A DNA stretch of 64,000 nucleotides from Bedellia somnulentella (Eukaryota; Arthropoda; Insecta; Lepidoptera; Bedelliidae), in NCBI GenBank assembly GCA_963576735.1, contig OY755175.1, positions 12,726,401 to 12,790,400 of the forward strand, written 5' to 3'. Below the pieces are notes generated by a model that ran no database searches, had not been told where the DNA came from, and was given only the letters and a program-made list of their open reading frames with translations. Positions 31,030 to 42,114 of this stretch are shown here, piece after piece (within the stretch, counting starts at the first letter, position 1; every line of letters starts with the position of its first letter). The translations under genes and the position numbers were made by a program.

Positions 31030-31375
31030 ATACCTGGAGTTCGGTGTTTTGACCTCAGTCCACCAGGCTGGCCTAGAGTGAGTTTATACTCAGAAGACAA
31101 TAAACTAATACTAACCTTACCATCCAAAACTGGTCTGAAATAGCAAGCTGTTTGTGATAAGACTACCAATTGTACTTCTATTGAAGAACATAATGTTTAA
31201 CATAATGTGAACATAATTTGATAATTGTGATGACAATTTTGAGTTTTGTATTCTAGTCTCCCTCGGGGGTCTAGCGGTAGAGCGTTAGGCTTAAGATCCA
31301 ATACACATTACTGTAGCGTGCTATTTCAGACAAGATTGGGATGGTAAGGTCAGCATATAAATTATTATGATGAAC
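31030..31375. mobile_element. Two opposed SINE fragments (tRNA-like)
   Basis: AACCTTACCATCC and GGTCTGAAATAGCAAGC (31113-31150) recur inverted as GCGTGCTATTTCAGACAAG and GGATGGTAAGGT (31315-31352). Between them TCTAGCGGTAGAGCG at about 31272 resembles a tRNA A box. I read this as two fragments of one SINE in head-to-head arrangement. Confidence 0.45.
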
Positions 31376-33034
31376 AGATCTACAATAAATACAACACATA
31401 TACTCACTAATTGACCCAATCAACTTCTAATGAACTTATTTCTAAGTGAATTAAAACAGTTTTTAAAACAAATTCGGTTCTACTTTTATTTGCGCAATCG
31501 TAATGATATAAAACCTTTCAGCCTTCCTCAAAAAATGGACAATCCAATACTGAACTTTTTTTTTCGATTTAGAATTTTGAGACAAATGTATTTACTATGT
31601 CATGTACGTAAATAAACCAACGTCGGTTATTTGGAAGAGATTGCGAAAGTTTAGTTTAAATAATTCTTAAAAATTCTTGTTTGTTTTGGGCTAAGTTACT
31701 TCAAAATATTATTAATTGTAATGTATCATTGTATTTATTTGTAATGATATTAGAAGATTTGTAAAGAATAAAGATTAAATAAAACGGTAAATTCAATTCA
31801 ATTTAAGTGTAACTGACACTAAATAAATAACTTTTTTGTTATAACAATCAATTAAATTCTTCAATTAACAAATTTTGCTTTAATTTTGACATTTCGAAAC
31901 TTTGACTACCCGATTTAGGGATTTATAGTCGTGATTACTACTTAGTATAGCTCACATTAAGCGATCATTTGCAAATGACTTTTTTTAAATATTTCAGTAT
32001 TTCAAATTAGCGGTTGCTGTTGCCGAATATTGGTTTGTCACATCATTTGTTTCGGTGCATTTTTCTTGCTGTTGTTTTTTTAGTTAAGCCTTCTGTTTCT
32101 CTGTTATTTTCGATGTTCTTTATTTTTATGCATATGTGGGAGCTTGTTATTGGCTTATTTCTGCCTATGTTATTATTTTATATTGTAAATTTAGCTGTAA
32201 GCCCCCCAAAGATAATAAAATAAAATAAATAAAATAAAATTATATGTATATACGCCTTTTGACTACGCAAAAAAATCAGCTAGTATTTCATTTTCACATT
32301 GTTCCCCATTAACGTTAATTCTGAAGAAAGTGATAAAGTAATTGACGTAAATACAAACGCCAAGACGAAACAAAATCATTCTTTTGTAAAAAATCGTATA
32401 AAAGGTGAGTGTTGCCGCGTCAAAAATGCTATAACTTACCTGCAATTTCTATAAACGTTATGCTTCGGCAATATAATTTTAGGAGGTATTCACTTCGAAG
32501 CAATTTGAGACATTGTATCAATAATATAGTTTATATCACCCGAAATATACAGAGGCCACGAAGCAGAATGACATGAAAGTGTTTTCATGTCTACGGAAAG
32601 AAGGGGTCGAAGGGGGAGAGGGGAACCATCACGAAGCGAAAACGAAACGGCAGTCCCTCCGTCTGTCACGAGTCCCGATAACTTTTTGACTAATCGACCC
32701 CATGACCGGGACATGCCTCCACCATTATCTCATCAACGATTTTTTTTTCCTCTTTTTCTTCAATCACAGGAAGCGGATGTTTAACACAGCTAAATATAAA
32801 TGTGAAACACAATTTCAGTAATGTCATTTTAGGGGTGATATGGGAAAGAAAAATAGGCGTTTTTGTATCAACACTTTGACATGACATTTTATGTCCTCAT
32901 GAGCATGAAGGTTTTTAGAAATTATTTCATCACCTTTAATTGGTTAGGATTCAGCATTGAAAATTTGCTTTTCATATAACGCACAGTTTGAAGTAAATAT
33001 GTAATAGTATAACATAACTTCCTCTACATTAACT
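31376..33034. other. Unassigned DNA, about 1.65 kb
   Basis: Mostly A+T rich. A SINE 3' remnant (GATTTAGGGATTTATAGTCG) is at about 31911-31940. The 32585-32720 stretch is less A+T rich and open on both strands, but neither product resembles a known protein. Confidence 0.35.
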
Positions 33035-33095
33035 TGTACTTACAAGTATAAATCCCAAATAGGGGTAGACAGCTCTTCAGAATCTAAATATTACA
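33035..33095 (-). mobile_element. TATG-tailed SINE or LINE tail remnant
   Basis: TATAAATCCCAAATAGGGGT and AGACAGCTCTTCAGAAT are the reverse of the shared 3' end. Confidence 0.4.
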
Positions 33096-33458
33096 ATAGA
33101 GCTCGGATATAAAAATCACCGAGTAATTATGAAGTCAGTGTGGTACTTCCAAAGCCTGGCGAATCAGCGACTGCTGTGGAAGTTTCCTTGCTGGCGCTTT
33201 TTTATATTGCCTTAAATTATAGAAATGAATCTTTCATGATCCATATTTTAAATAAAATTTAAAGCGTTTTTTCATAAAACCACTTTATTTTAATACCTTT
33301 TCTATCTTAAAACCCTATATTTTAGAGGATAAATACCAACAAATACGATAATACCGTTATATGAGAGTGGTTTACACGGTGTCGCAACCAAGCCGTTTCC
33401 TGACGTTCGATGAAAAAGGTTTTTCAATAAAATAGCTTCGTAGTTGTTTACTGATGCA

Positions 33459-33592
33459 ACAGAAATACCACACAAATACATTTACTTCGGTTTAAACGGC
33501 TCGCATGGATTTGTTAAAAGTGAAAGTTACTTTCCAGTTTGTTCACATTAAAGTTTTTAACTGAATGGTTTTATGACATGGAAAGACGTACA
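33459..33592 (+). repeat. Segmental duplication block G, second copy
   Basis: Counterpart of 11452-11575, last block recognised in the second unit. Confidence 0.8.
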
Positions 33593-33675
33593 TTCATTAT
33601 GATACGTTTGGATTTATTTTGGTTTGATTTGTTTATTGGCTTTGATTTTAATTAGTTATATACATACATAACAAA

Positions 33676-33788
33676 ACAACCTTTATTTTACCCCACTCAA
33701 ATTCCAAAAGTGGCTGAGGAATTTATAATACCTTGGCTCTGGCTACCCCTTCTAGGGAAATATAGCCGTGAGTATATGTATGTATGTA
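33676..33788 (+). mobile_element. TATG-tailed SINE, 5' truncated
   Basis: Starts inside the element at ACAACCTTTATTTTACC and runs to the CCGTGAGTATATGTATGTAT tail. Confidence 0.7.
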
Positions 33789-33909
33789 ATCTGCTAAATT
33801 CAACATTCGTTAGTTTTTTATGATGGAGTAGACTCGCAAAGAGAACTGAGTAACAGTAGTTGCGGCCGTCCACCAAAGACGATATTAAACTTGCTTTAAA
33901 CATTAAAAA

Positions 33910-35700
33910 TCATGATGAGATTCGTATACCGTGCCATCGAGAGGTACAATGAAACCTCTAGTGTCGATGACGAGAAAAGAACTGGCAGACTTTGTTCCGT
34001 TATGAATCAAGGGGTGATCAAAGCAATCAAGGCGCGTGCGGCAAGAAATCCCGACCGCAAGTAAAAATTGATGATGGGTTTAACCAGAAGTACCGTAAAA
34101 AAAGTACTCGACAAAGACCTGGGACTACGAGCTTACCGAAAAAATAGTGGACATATTCTGAAAGCGCGTCTGATGGTGCAAAAAATGCAAAGTATTGCTT
34201 AAGTGGTACGCAAGAAAAACGCACCGCGATATCCTGTTTACAGACGAGATTTTTAATATTTGGGTAAGATAGAACAAAAAAATGATAGGGGGTACGCTAC
34301 CAGCTCTGCGGCCGCTGGAAATGCCATTCCTCGAGCACAGCACGGTTATCATCCATCATCAATCATGATTTAGTTGCGAGTGTCCTACTATGACCCTACT
34401 GAAGTACATTTTTGTGAAAAAGGTGTCAAAACTAGTGCAAAAGTGTACAGAGACACGGTTTTAGATCGCATAGTAAAAGATCTGCCTCAGACACTCTTTG
34501 GAGGACGGCTATTTGTGTTTTAACAGGACTCTGCACCTGCTCATAAGGCCAAAAGAACTCAGGAAGGGTTTGAGCGCCAGAATGTTGAGCTATTAAGGCA
34601 TCAAGATTGGCCCTCATCTAACCCTGGAGGGCAATTCTCACACGGTAGATTTTATATCACTTTCGATATTTATCACTTTTGTGATATTTTGCGATCGATA
34701 TTTGACTTGAGCTATTCTCACTCCATCCGATCGATTTTTTTCTATTGAAAACCAGCCGATATGATGATATATATCAAAGGATGATATCGTGTGGTCACGA
34801 TCAGACGATATGATGATATTTGAAGATGTCGTGCGAACGGTAGCCATTTTGTTTACAAATTTTGTTTGAATACTTATAGATAGAAAACTAAAATGTAGGT
34901 AAATATATAAAATGGATCATAGATCAAATAGTCTTAGAAGTTGTAAATAATATCTACTTGGATCAACGTTAATTATATTATTAAAATATAAAAATATATT
35001 ATTTTTCCATAATAAAATTTCAAAAACTAAATTCGGTTGTCGGATGGTCCATTTGGGAATTCAGACTTTGCTAGTTACCGGCAAAGTACACTTAAAGGAA
35101 AATTTAAACAAACCAAAACATATGTAAATATTGACAAATTCAATATTCAATTTTTAAAGGTGGCTTCAATCGTGTTTGCCACAATTATTTCGCCAATGTC
35201 GAGTAAAAATATTAACAGATATGAAGACCTTTTCATATCTAAGATGACAGTTAAACTGACCTTTCGTTCAATTCATTCGCTTGGATCATTGATTTCGGTC
35301 TTCGTTCTATAATGTCTAAGGAAAAATTACTACCGTGTGCGAGAATACAGTTTCAATCTATCAATAGAATATATTTCACTTTGTGATATTTTTCACATGA
35401 CATTGAACACCTGATATAATTTCTATGATAGTAATGATATCGAACTTGCGAGAATTGCCCTCCTGGTCACCTATCATCTAACATCTAATCAATCTACTGT
35501 ATTACAAAATTTAACAGGAATTGGAGAAAAAAGTCTGTTCTAAACCTCACAAAAATTTGAGCAGCCTAAAGTCATCATTGACTAAAGCAGTGACCGATAT
35601 CGACATGAATATGGGCCGTGCTGCAATTGAAGACTGGCCGCGAAGATTGAAGGCTTTGTGGAAAATAGTGGCAATCGTTTTGAATAAATTTTGTGTTTAA
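33910..35700 (+). pseudogene. mariner-family transposase fossil, split by an insertion
   Basis: Broken coding is recognisable in order: RFVYRAIERYNETSSVDDEK and ARAARNPDRK (helix-turn-helix region), LGLRAYRKNSGH, ILFTDE (first catalytic Asp), EVHFCEKGVKTSAKVY, FQQDSAPAHKAK with its second Asp (an in-frame TAA lies at 34521-34523, before the Asp), and DWPSSNP at about 34605. The frame resumes after 35480 with ELEKKVCSKPHKNL-type sequence and ends near GRAAIEDWPRRLKAL. At least five stops or frameshifts are present. It is interrupted at 34623-35473 by a TIR element. A cut-and-paste DNA transposase, long dead. Confidence 0.75.
34626..35463. mobile_element. 838-bp TIR element nested in the mariner fossil
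   Basis: The left end GGAGGGCAATTCTCACAC and the right end TGCGAGAATTGCCCTCC are inverted copies. TCATCTAAC occurs just outside both ends (34614-34622 and 35474-35482), a possible 9-bp target duplication that would leave a few extra bases at each tip. The ends are rich in GATATC/TATGATGATA words. No transposase is encoded, and a 91-codon frame at 35037-35312 has no known relative. The superfamily is uncertain; a Mutator-like element would fit a 9-bp duplication. Confidence 0.65.
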
Positions 35701-35733
35701 TGTAAGCTAATTAAATTACCTTTTATTTGAAAG

Positions 35734-35850
35734 TGCCGTGTAGTGTCGGCTTAGAATAACACTACCCCATTTCTACCCGTGGGTGATCGTAAGAATTTTT
35801 CATTCCAAAGCTATGGCTATCCCGCTACGGGATTTATAGCCGTGAGTATG
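35734..35850 (+). mobile_element. TATG-tailed SINE, internally deleted
   Basis: The head to GTGGGTGATCGTAAGA joins ATTTTTCATTCCAAAGCT and the CCGTGAGTATG end. About 120 internal bases are missing. The wording is closest to the copy at 29436-29678. Confidence 0.65.
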
Positions 35851-36119
35851 TTTATTTAAAAAAAACTTTTTTGAATATCATGACTAATTTTCATTTTATA
35901 GCCAATTTTGTTTGTGACACTATTTAAGGACCAACTAGGTATATATTGCCTTTACTAAATTGCTGAGCCAGATTCCTATACTTGCCTCTTATTCGTATTC
36001 TCAATTTTTTAAACGAATTTGAATATGTAGTTTTGTTTTTATTTCTAGTTATACTTTGTTTTATTTTTATACTTGTTTTTAAAATGTTGACTTCTTTTAT
36101 AAAACTCTTCGAATAAATA

Positions 36120-36147
36120 ACTTCTTTCTTTCTTTCTTTCTTTTTCT
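36120..36147 (+). repeat. TTTC microsatellite
   Basis: Five CTTT repeats in a T-rich run. Confidence 0.8.
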
Positions 36148-36284
36148 TAAACATACCTTAGTTATCTCATTCAGTATTGTGTTGAATTGTGACGTGAATC
36201 AATATGAACCAAATTGTGGATTTTTGTTAACAAGTAAACCGCGGTTTTCTTGTAATCACAGCATAAAAATATTCCTGAAACATT

Positions 36285-36400
36285 TCTAATAAATAAAGGA
36301 AAGAAATATTTCGACGCAGACGGGAATCGATCCCGCAGTCCTTTATTTATTTGTAATAATCCCCACATGAGGTTTTCATGAACAAAAACATTCAAATTCT
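36285..36400 (-). repeat. Dispersed repeat with tRNA-like motif
   Basis: TAATAATCCCCACATGAGGT followed by TTTCATGAACAAAAACATT is the reverse of sequence at about 14165-14210. GCGGGATCGATTCCCGTC on the minus strand resembles a B box. AAATAAAGGA and TCCTTTATTT form a short inverted pair around it. Confidence 0.45.
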
Positions 36401-36757
36401 TGAAACATTCCCTTGATTTTTATAGCAGCCATACACATCAAGCCAGACGTAGGTTCTAATTTTGCGGAATATTATGAATCAGTTAAGTTATTAACTTTTA
36501 TAGATTTTATTTCTTCAACCGAGAATAAAAAGCATAATTATAAGTGTTGAATCACCTTAATTTTGAACATATTTTAGGTTTAGGAAATACGTAACGCAAT
36601 TCATCTTGTAATTTTTTTCTTCATCTAATAGAGAGTACATGTAGAATAGAATCTAATCTCATGTATAATATCTAGTTTCCTTAATTTTTAAAACCTATCT
36701 ATGTTTTATTTGCATATGCTCTAGGAGTTATGTGTAAATTTCTTTCTTTTGAACAAC

Positions 36758-37130
36758 ATAACATAACATAAACATAAACGTTCACGCCGAATAGCCCCGA
36801 AGGGGTTGGCAGAGGTACTAATACTTCTGAACATCACGTGAGTTTGTCTCCTGGTGTTCAGAGTACCCACGTTTTGCATGGACAGTGTACTCACGTGATA
36901 GGGGGCAGGCCTATCGCCGTTTTGTACGAATACACTGTCACATGACTTAGTACAACTCAGCCATGTGGGTTTCCTCACGATGTTTTCCCTCACCGTTAAC
37001 AACCATGATAAATTAACCACACATATGTCTTTAGAAAAGACAAATTGGTGTAGTCCCGACCCAGGATTCGAACACTATTCGTTTGCACGATAAGCGAGTG
37101 TTCTACCCACTGGGCTATCACGGTTATCAA
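36758..37130 (-). mobile_element. tRNA-derived SINE, 373 bp, with 12-bp TSD
   Basis: Flanked by CTTTTGAACAAC at 36746-36757 and 37131-37142. On the minus strand GTGATAGCCCAGTGGGTAGA (A-box region) and GTGTTCGAATCCTGG (B box, well kept) form the head. The tail ends GTTTATGTTATGTTATGTTA. Same family as 28987-29355. Confidence 0.9.
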
Positions 37131-37362
37131 CTTTTGAACAACTGATGCATATAAACATACATAAGTAGACACTTAATAAAATAAATGAAACTATTCTTGT
37201 CGGAGACAGCTCTTTCGAGGACCAAGCTAGCTATCACTGAAATCTATATTCAAAAGTATACAAAAAAAATGAAAAATTGATTATTACGCTAAGTTTAGGT
37301 AAAATATGATACCATAATATTTTATTTCTTGACTTAAGAAAAGGTGGTTTTCGAAACCAAGT

Positions 37363-37610
37363 GAGGAGCTGGCGAACAATACTGGATTAGTCCACAAAAC
37401 TAAATTTTACACAGTGGCTAAAAAACTAATATCAACATAATAATATAACGTTTGAAAATTCACTTTTTAAAGCCTCATATGGCCTACTGAGAGCCGGTTT
37501 TGATTCAAAATATTAACAGGGATCGACGCAACCGGTCTTAGATATCACGATTTTAAAAAAACGTTTTTTTTATTATAGTGGACTTCTCCGGGTTTGTTCG
37601 CCAGCTCCTC
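37363..37610. mobile_element. 248-bp MITE with AAGT target duplication
   Basis: Ends GAGGAGCTGGCGAACAA / TTGTTCGCCAGCTCCTC are perfect inverted copies, and the inverted repeats extend to about 33 bp with mismatches (AGTCCAC / GTGGACT). AAGT flanks both sides (37359-37362 and 37611-37614). There is no coding frame. A 4-bp duplication that is not TTAA would fit Sola- or Chapaev-type elements. Confidence 0.7.
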
Positions 37611-37614
37611 AAGT

Positions 37615-38039
37615 ATCGTTTTTATTTTACTCCCAATATAAATAAAATATAAAATGACCGAATAATATCGCAAAATAAGCGGGTCTGTTTGCTTCATTAA
37701 TATTTTGCCCAGCTTACTGCTGTTACAACAAGAGTAAACTTATATGTAACAAATAGGTCATTTCACATTTCTCTTCTAAAACAGATATTTTCATAAATCT
37801 TTCTCTGAATTTCCAAACTGTTTTTGACTAAACCGATGACCAGCAAACGTCCCAAATACCCTCGATATTATTTATAGACTATTTTTTTTTACAAGTTGTA
37901 TGGTAGAAGCAGACATGGTCATATATACATCGATCAAATATTATGCTAAATATACAAAGTACCATACAAAAGAGTACAAAACGTTGCTTGTACCAATTAC
38001 AACACTTGGTGCATGATTATTTTGTTATAAATCAAACTA
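37615..38039. other. Unassigned A+T-rich DNA
   Basis: Nothing recognised. Confidence 0.35.
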
Positions 38040-38815
38040 AAATAGACAAATATACCAGACCAAGTGCGAGTCGGATTCCGTTCCGTACTTTCATCTAAAA
38101 TAGAAAATCACGTTTGTTGTAGGTATACTAATTTGAACTTTCTACCTGATTATTAAGATGGAGTAAGAATTGCTTACAAAATACGTTTGTTTTATGCGAT
38201 CTCCTCTTTAATATGTATTTTATTGTTATTTAAATATTTATTTTGGAATTTTACCGTGTAGTGTCGGCTTAGAATAGCACTACACCGTTTCTACCGATGG
38301 GTGTACGTAAGAGGCGACTAACGGTATTGGGGCTTTTAAGGGATTTTTGGGCGATGCGGCTGGAGACCCATCACCAACAACCTTTACTTTACCATCCTTT
38401 CCCCACTCAATTTTCCAAATGTGGCTGAGGAATTTCTAATTCCTTAGCTCTGGCTACCCCTTCTAGGGATTTATAGCCGTGAGTATATGTATGTATGTTA
38501 TTTTGGAAGTTAATATACAAATACAAATCCTGTGTAAATTTAAAGCGTCTACGTATAACTGCTTTTAATATTGAGCAACAAATACGATAATAACACGTTA
38601 ATTAGGAGACATCTTTATATTTTAATTTTTTAAACTTTCATATTTGTTGTTATAGCGGCACCGGAAATACATTACTTGTGAAAATTTCAGCTTTTCTGCA
38701 ATTACGGTTAAAGAGATATAGCCAGGAGACAGGCTGACAGATAGATAGCGGAGGCTTAGTAATATGGTCCCGTTTTACGTGCGTTTACCTTTGGGTTCGG
38801 AACCCTAAAATAGAC
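38040..38815 (+). repeat. Dispersed repeat, split by a SINE
   Basis: Begins GACCAAGTGCGAGTCGGA and TTCCGTTCCGTACTTTCAT and closes with GGTTCGGAACCCTAAAATAG, a repeat wording I know as common in Lepidoptera. GAAAATTTCAGCTTTTCTGC and AAAGAGATATAGCC lie in its right half. The SINE at 38249-38497 interrupts it. Confidence 0.55.
38249..38497 (+). mobile_element. TATG-tailed SINE with 11-bp TSD
   Basis: Flanked by TTATTTTGGAA at 38238-38248 and 38498-38508, which fixes the family's ends: head at about CCGTGTAGTGTCGGCTTAG and tail (TATG)n. Best copy for defining the element. Confidence 0.85.
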
Positions 38816-38864
38816 TTTACGTACTAACAAAATATATTATATCAGATACGGAAAGGGTTTTGTT

Positions 38865-39035
38865 GGCATTTAAGTGATTATTAGGGAAAGTGGTTGGAGA
38901 CCCATCACCATAATTTATGTTTTTTCTTTCAACTACCCTTTATTTCTTTGTCTTTTCCATACTACAATTACAAAAGTTTTAGCTACCTTATTTTAATATA
39001 CGTGTATATATCTATACGCGTGAGTATATGTAATT
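38865..39035 (+). mobile_element. TATG-tailed SINE, heavily decayed
   Basis: Recognisable from GTGGTTGGAGACCCATCACC to CGCGTGAGTATATGTA. Elsewhere diverged. Confidence 0.5.
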
Positions 39036-39294
39036 ATGCCGAAATATTAATAGAACAATTAACCAAAGTAATAGAAAATTATAAGTAAAAATTACCCTCA
39101 GTGTCTTGCCACAATGCGTGCTTTTAAATCTCAATTTGTACTAAAACAATTAATTGTTAATTACCGCGTCATCTAAACTCAACGTCTTTGAGAGCGCTAG
39201 AACGTGTTGAATTACTTTTCAGTGTTCGATGATCTTATATCAGCAAACGATACAGTTGATCAGAAGAAGTTGATCGTAAGAACGTTAAGTGCAC

Positions 39295-39485
39295 AAACCC
39301 AAAAGTACTAGATTCGAATCCAGGATAATACCGTTCTCAGAAACCAAATTAAATCGGTAAGGTCATGGTAGGCTGAGTAACTCAAAGCTCAAATAGAGAG
39401 GTTTCGTCAATTCTGCTTACCACTAACGAAAGTAGTCAGCACACCCGCACGAGCCAAGCGTGGTAGACTATGGCTCAATCACCCA
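39295..39485 (+). mobile_element. Second SINE family (tRNA-derived), degraded
   Basis: GATTCGAATCCAGG resembles a B box. The 3' half GAGCCAAGCGTGGTAGACTA then TGGCTCAATCACCC matches the wording of the copy at 60411-60700 (CCAGCGTGGTGGACTAAGGC). Confidence 0.5.
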
Positions 39486-39827
39486 ATCCAGGTAAGCCAG
39501 ATGCAGACATATATGACCTACGTTGTAATAAAAATACCTCAGAGAAAAGCTGGAGTCAATGCCAGTTTCAAATAAGTCTAACATTATGAGAATTTTATGG
39601 CTTTTTCGGCTCTTATGAATTCCAATATAGCTGGTTTCCACGCTCAAAGGAACGTATGTTGCAAAAGAAATAGGATCATTAGTGATGTTGCAGATATGAA
39701 ATGCACCCAACGAACGAAGTTACCTAATGAACCTGACTCAATAATACGTACTTGAGCAAACAAGTTACAAAGGCAGTAGAACATAAATTCTATATTTAGA
39801 ATAGGAAATAGTTTGAATGATTTATCA

Positions 39828-40029
39828 GCTGTGTAGTGCCGGCTTAGAATAGCACTACCCCATTTCTTCCGGTGGGTGTTCGTAAGCGGCGACTAACGGT
39901 GTTGGAGTTTTTAAGGGATTTTTTGGGCGATGCGGTTGGAGACTCATCTCCAAAAACCTTTATTTCACCATCTTTCCCCCACGCAACTTCCAAAAGTGGC
40001 TGAGGAATTTCTATTTCCCTAGCTCTGGT
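39828..40029 (+). mobile_element. TATG-tailed SINE, 3' truncated
   Basis: Full head and body to TCCCTAGCTCTGG. The last ~45 bp including the tail are missing. Since such elements are normally copied from the 3' end, this loss is more likely a later deletion than truncation during insertion. Confidence 0.75.
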
Positions 40030-41388
40030 ATGTGATTTATTGAAATATTTTGTACTATAAAGTTGATATTAGAAGCTAACAGCATTATTGATTAGGTCAA
40101 CCTTAGTAGTTCAGTGGAACTGGCCTTGAATGCTGAACAACGGGCTTATACTTTGAACTCTTCTTTAATTAAATTCATTAGGGTGTTCCGTTTAAATGGG
40201 ATTTCGTCTTCATGCAACATATATTAGATACAGTATTTTCGATATTTTCACGTGCATAATATTAGTATTATAATGGTGGAATTATAATGGTGAGAAAAAT
40301 TTAATATGTTGTTCATTTAGTGTTTAGGGTAATTTCTTAGATGGCGGAATACACTGACCATGTCCATGTTAAAGTGAGTGAATGAACCAGTTGATACATT
40401 TTCATGCGAAAATTAGGAACAGCAGACCTCTTTTACCTTCTAGCAAAAGTTGTGTTTATGTATGGAATAAAAAAAACAGAAATTTTCTATCTCAATATTT
40501 AATGGATAATTTTTAATGATATTAATTTATCACGTGTTTCCGTGTTGTTACTAGTTACATAAAATTAGTAAGCAAGAGACGTAAAAGTAGTTCTGCTCAT
40601 GAAACCACTCGCTGCAGTCAAAGTGCGCAGCAGACACTAATTGCTAGGTAAGCCTTTAATATTTCTCTCAAAAGGCGAAGAAATTAAAGGGTTTGCCACT
40701 TTTTAATTACAAACATGACCTCTGTATATAATCATTTTAAAATTATATTATAAGAAAATTTTGTTTTCCGGTTAATAAATAACGTTTGTTCAGTTTCTAC
40801 TAGATTAAGTTTTATGTATTAAGGATTATACTGAAGTGCCGTAGCTCTGTGTTATTTTTTTTTATCATTCAAAAGTTTCTGTTTAGAATTTTCAATGAAA
40901 TCGTAAGGTAACCAATATTAGCTGATGGTTTAGGTAATCAGTAGCTTGTTCATAGTCAGTCCAGTTAACTGACTAGAAAAAGGTTCGCGGGTAGTAAACA
41001 AAGTTGGAACACCACCGCTTTACAAGCAGTGTGTCTTTCCTAAAATCATAATAATATATGTGGTTAATGCAATGCAAGGAAGCCCACATGGCTGAGTTAT
41101 GGTCAGTTATGTTACCTCTTTTTATTCAAACAAAAATAGTAAACTTTTTGTACTTTAAAATAATTTGGGCATTTAATAAATATTTATTAGTTTTTTAGTT
41201 CTTCTTCTTACTGATAGAGACAAGTAAAGATAATAAAAAAAAATCTTCTGATAAACTATGAATATTAGGGGACAAAACCAGCGACGAAAATTATGTATAA
41301 TTTTCAACATCGGTGGTATAAATGACACAATAATGTTTCAATTTTCCCACCAGGTGAACTAATCTTACTTAAATGGATATCTTATGTT
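40030..41388. other. Unassigned A+T-rich DNA, about 1.35 kb
   Basis: No gene or repeat recognised. Confidence 0.35.
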
Positions 41389-41605
41389 GCAGTAGGTAGG
41401 GCACGGAGTCCAAAAGGCCAGTTGGGCTCAAAGAATCTGGAGCGGTAGCCTCTTACTGGACGAAGCAGCGTGGGTGGGCTCCCACTAGGTGAACTGAAGA
41501 CTCGGTAAAGGACACCAGAAGCCGATGGATGAAAGCAGCATAGGGACAGACGTTTAAGGTGTCTTTGGGGAGGAATTTATTCAACAGTGGCTGTTTATTA
41601 GCTGT
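41389..41605 (+). pseudogene. LINE RT C-terminal remnant
   Basis: GGACGAAGCAGCGTGGGTGG and CTCCCACTAGGTGAACTGAA lead into a decayed frame with RGWAPTR, DSVKDTRSRWMKAA and an FNSG end. The pattern (GRPPTRW-x-DDLVK...RWMRVAQDR...QQW) is the C-terminus of the apurinic-endonuclease/RT LINE family whose RT core is at 9709-10113. Stops break it. Confidence 0.6.
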
Positions 41606-42114
41606 TTAAGATGATAATAATTGCTTCATTATCATGCTGCATAATGACAGTGACAGATAATTTTCTAGTAAAACATCGCTGATGCTCAAGTTATCCTAGT
41701 TTGATCTAAATCATGATATCATTTGAAAATTTTGATGTATACTCACATAAGTTATGTTTCATACTAAGTATGTTAGTCCCATTTACAAATTTAGATACTA
41801 GCCTCGTAAAGTTTATGCCGAGTGATAATCTGTAGGTGTGCGTTAAAAATGTAATATTTGTTATTTTTACAAATAAAATTTAATAGTTAATTTAATTTCT
41901 TTAAAAAGTCCATGGCCGCAATCTAAATAGACGTAAGCAAATAAAATGAGGAAAGGCTGTGGGAGCCTTATCAGTTTACCGCGTTCTTTTGATAGGTTCT
42001 GTGAGATTTGTTCACAAAAGAAATTATACTGATAAAGTCCGTTCTTTTATAGTAAAAGTTTTTGTGTAATAAAAAAACGACCAAGCGTAAAATATAATGT
42101 ACTTAGCCTCTCCT

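Noticed and set aside
32490..32790. Overlapping frames on both strands near a less A+T-rich stretch
   Set aside because: Neither product resembles a known protein, and openness on both strands suggests composition rather than coding.
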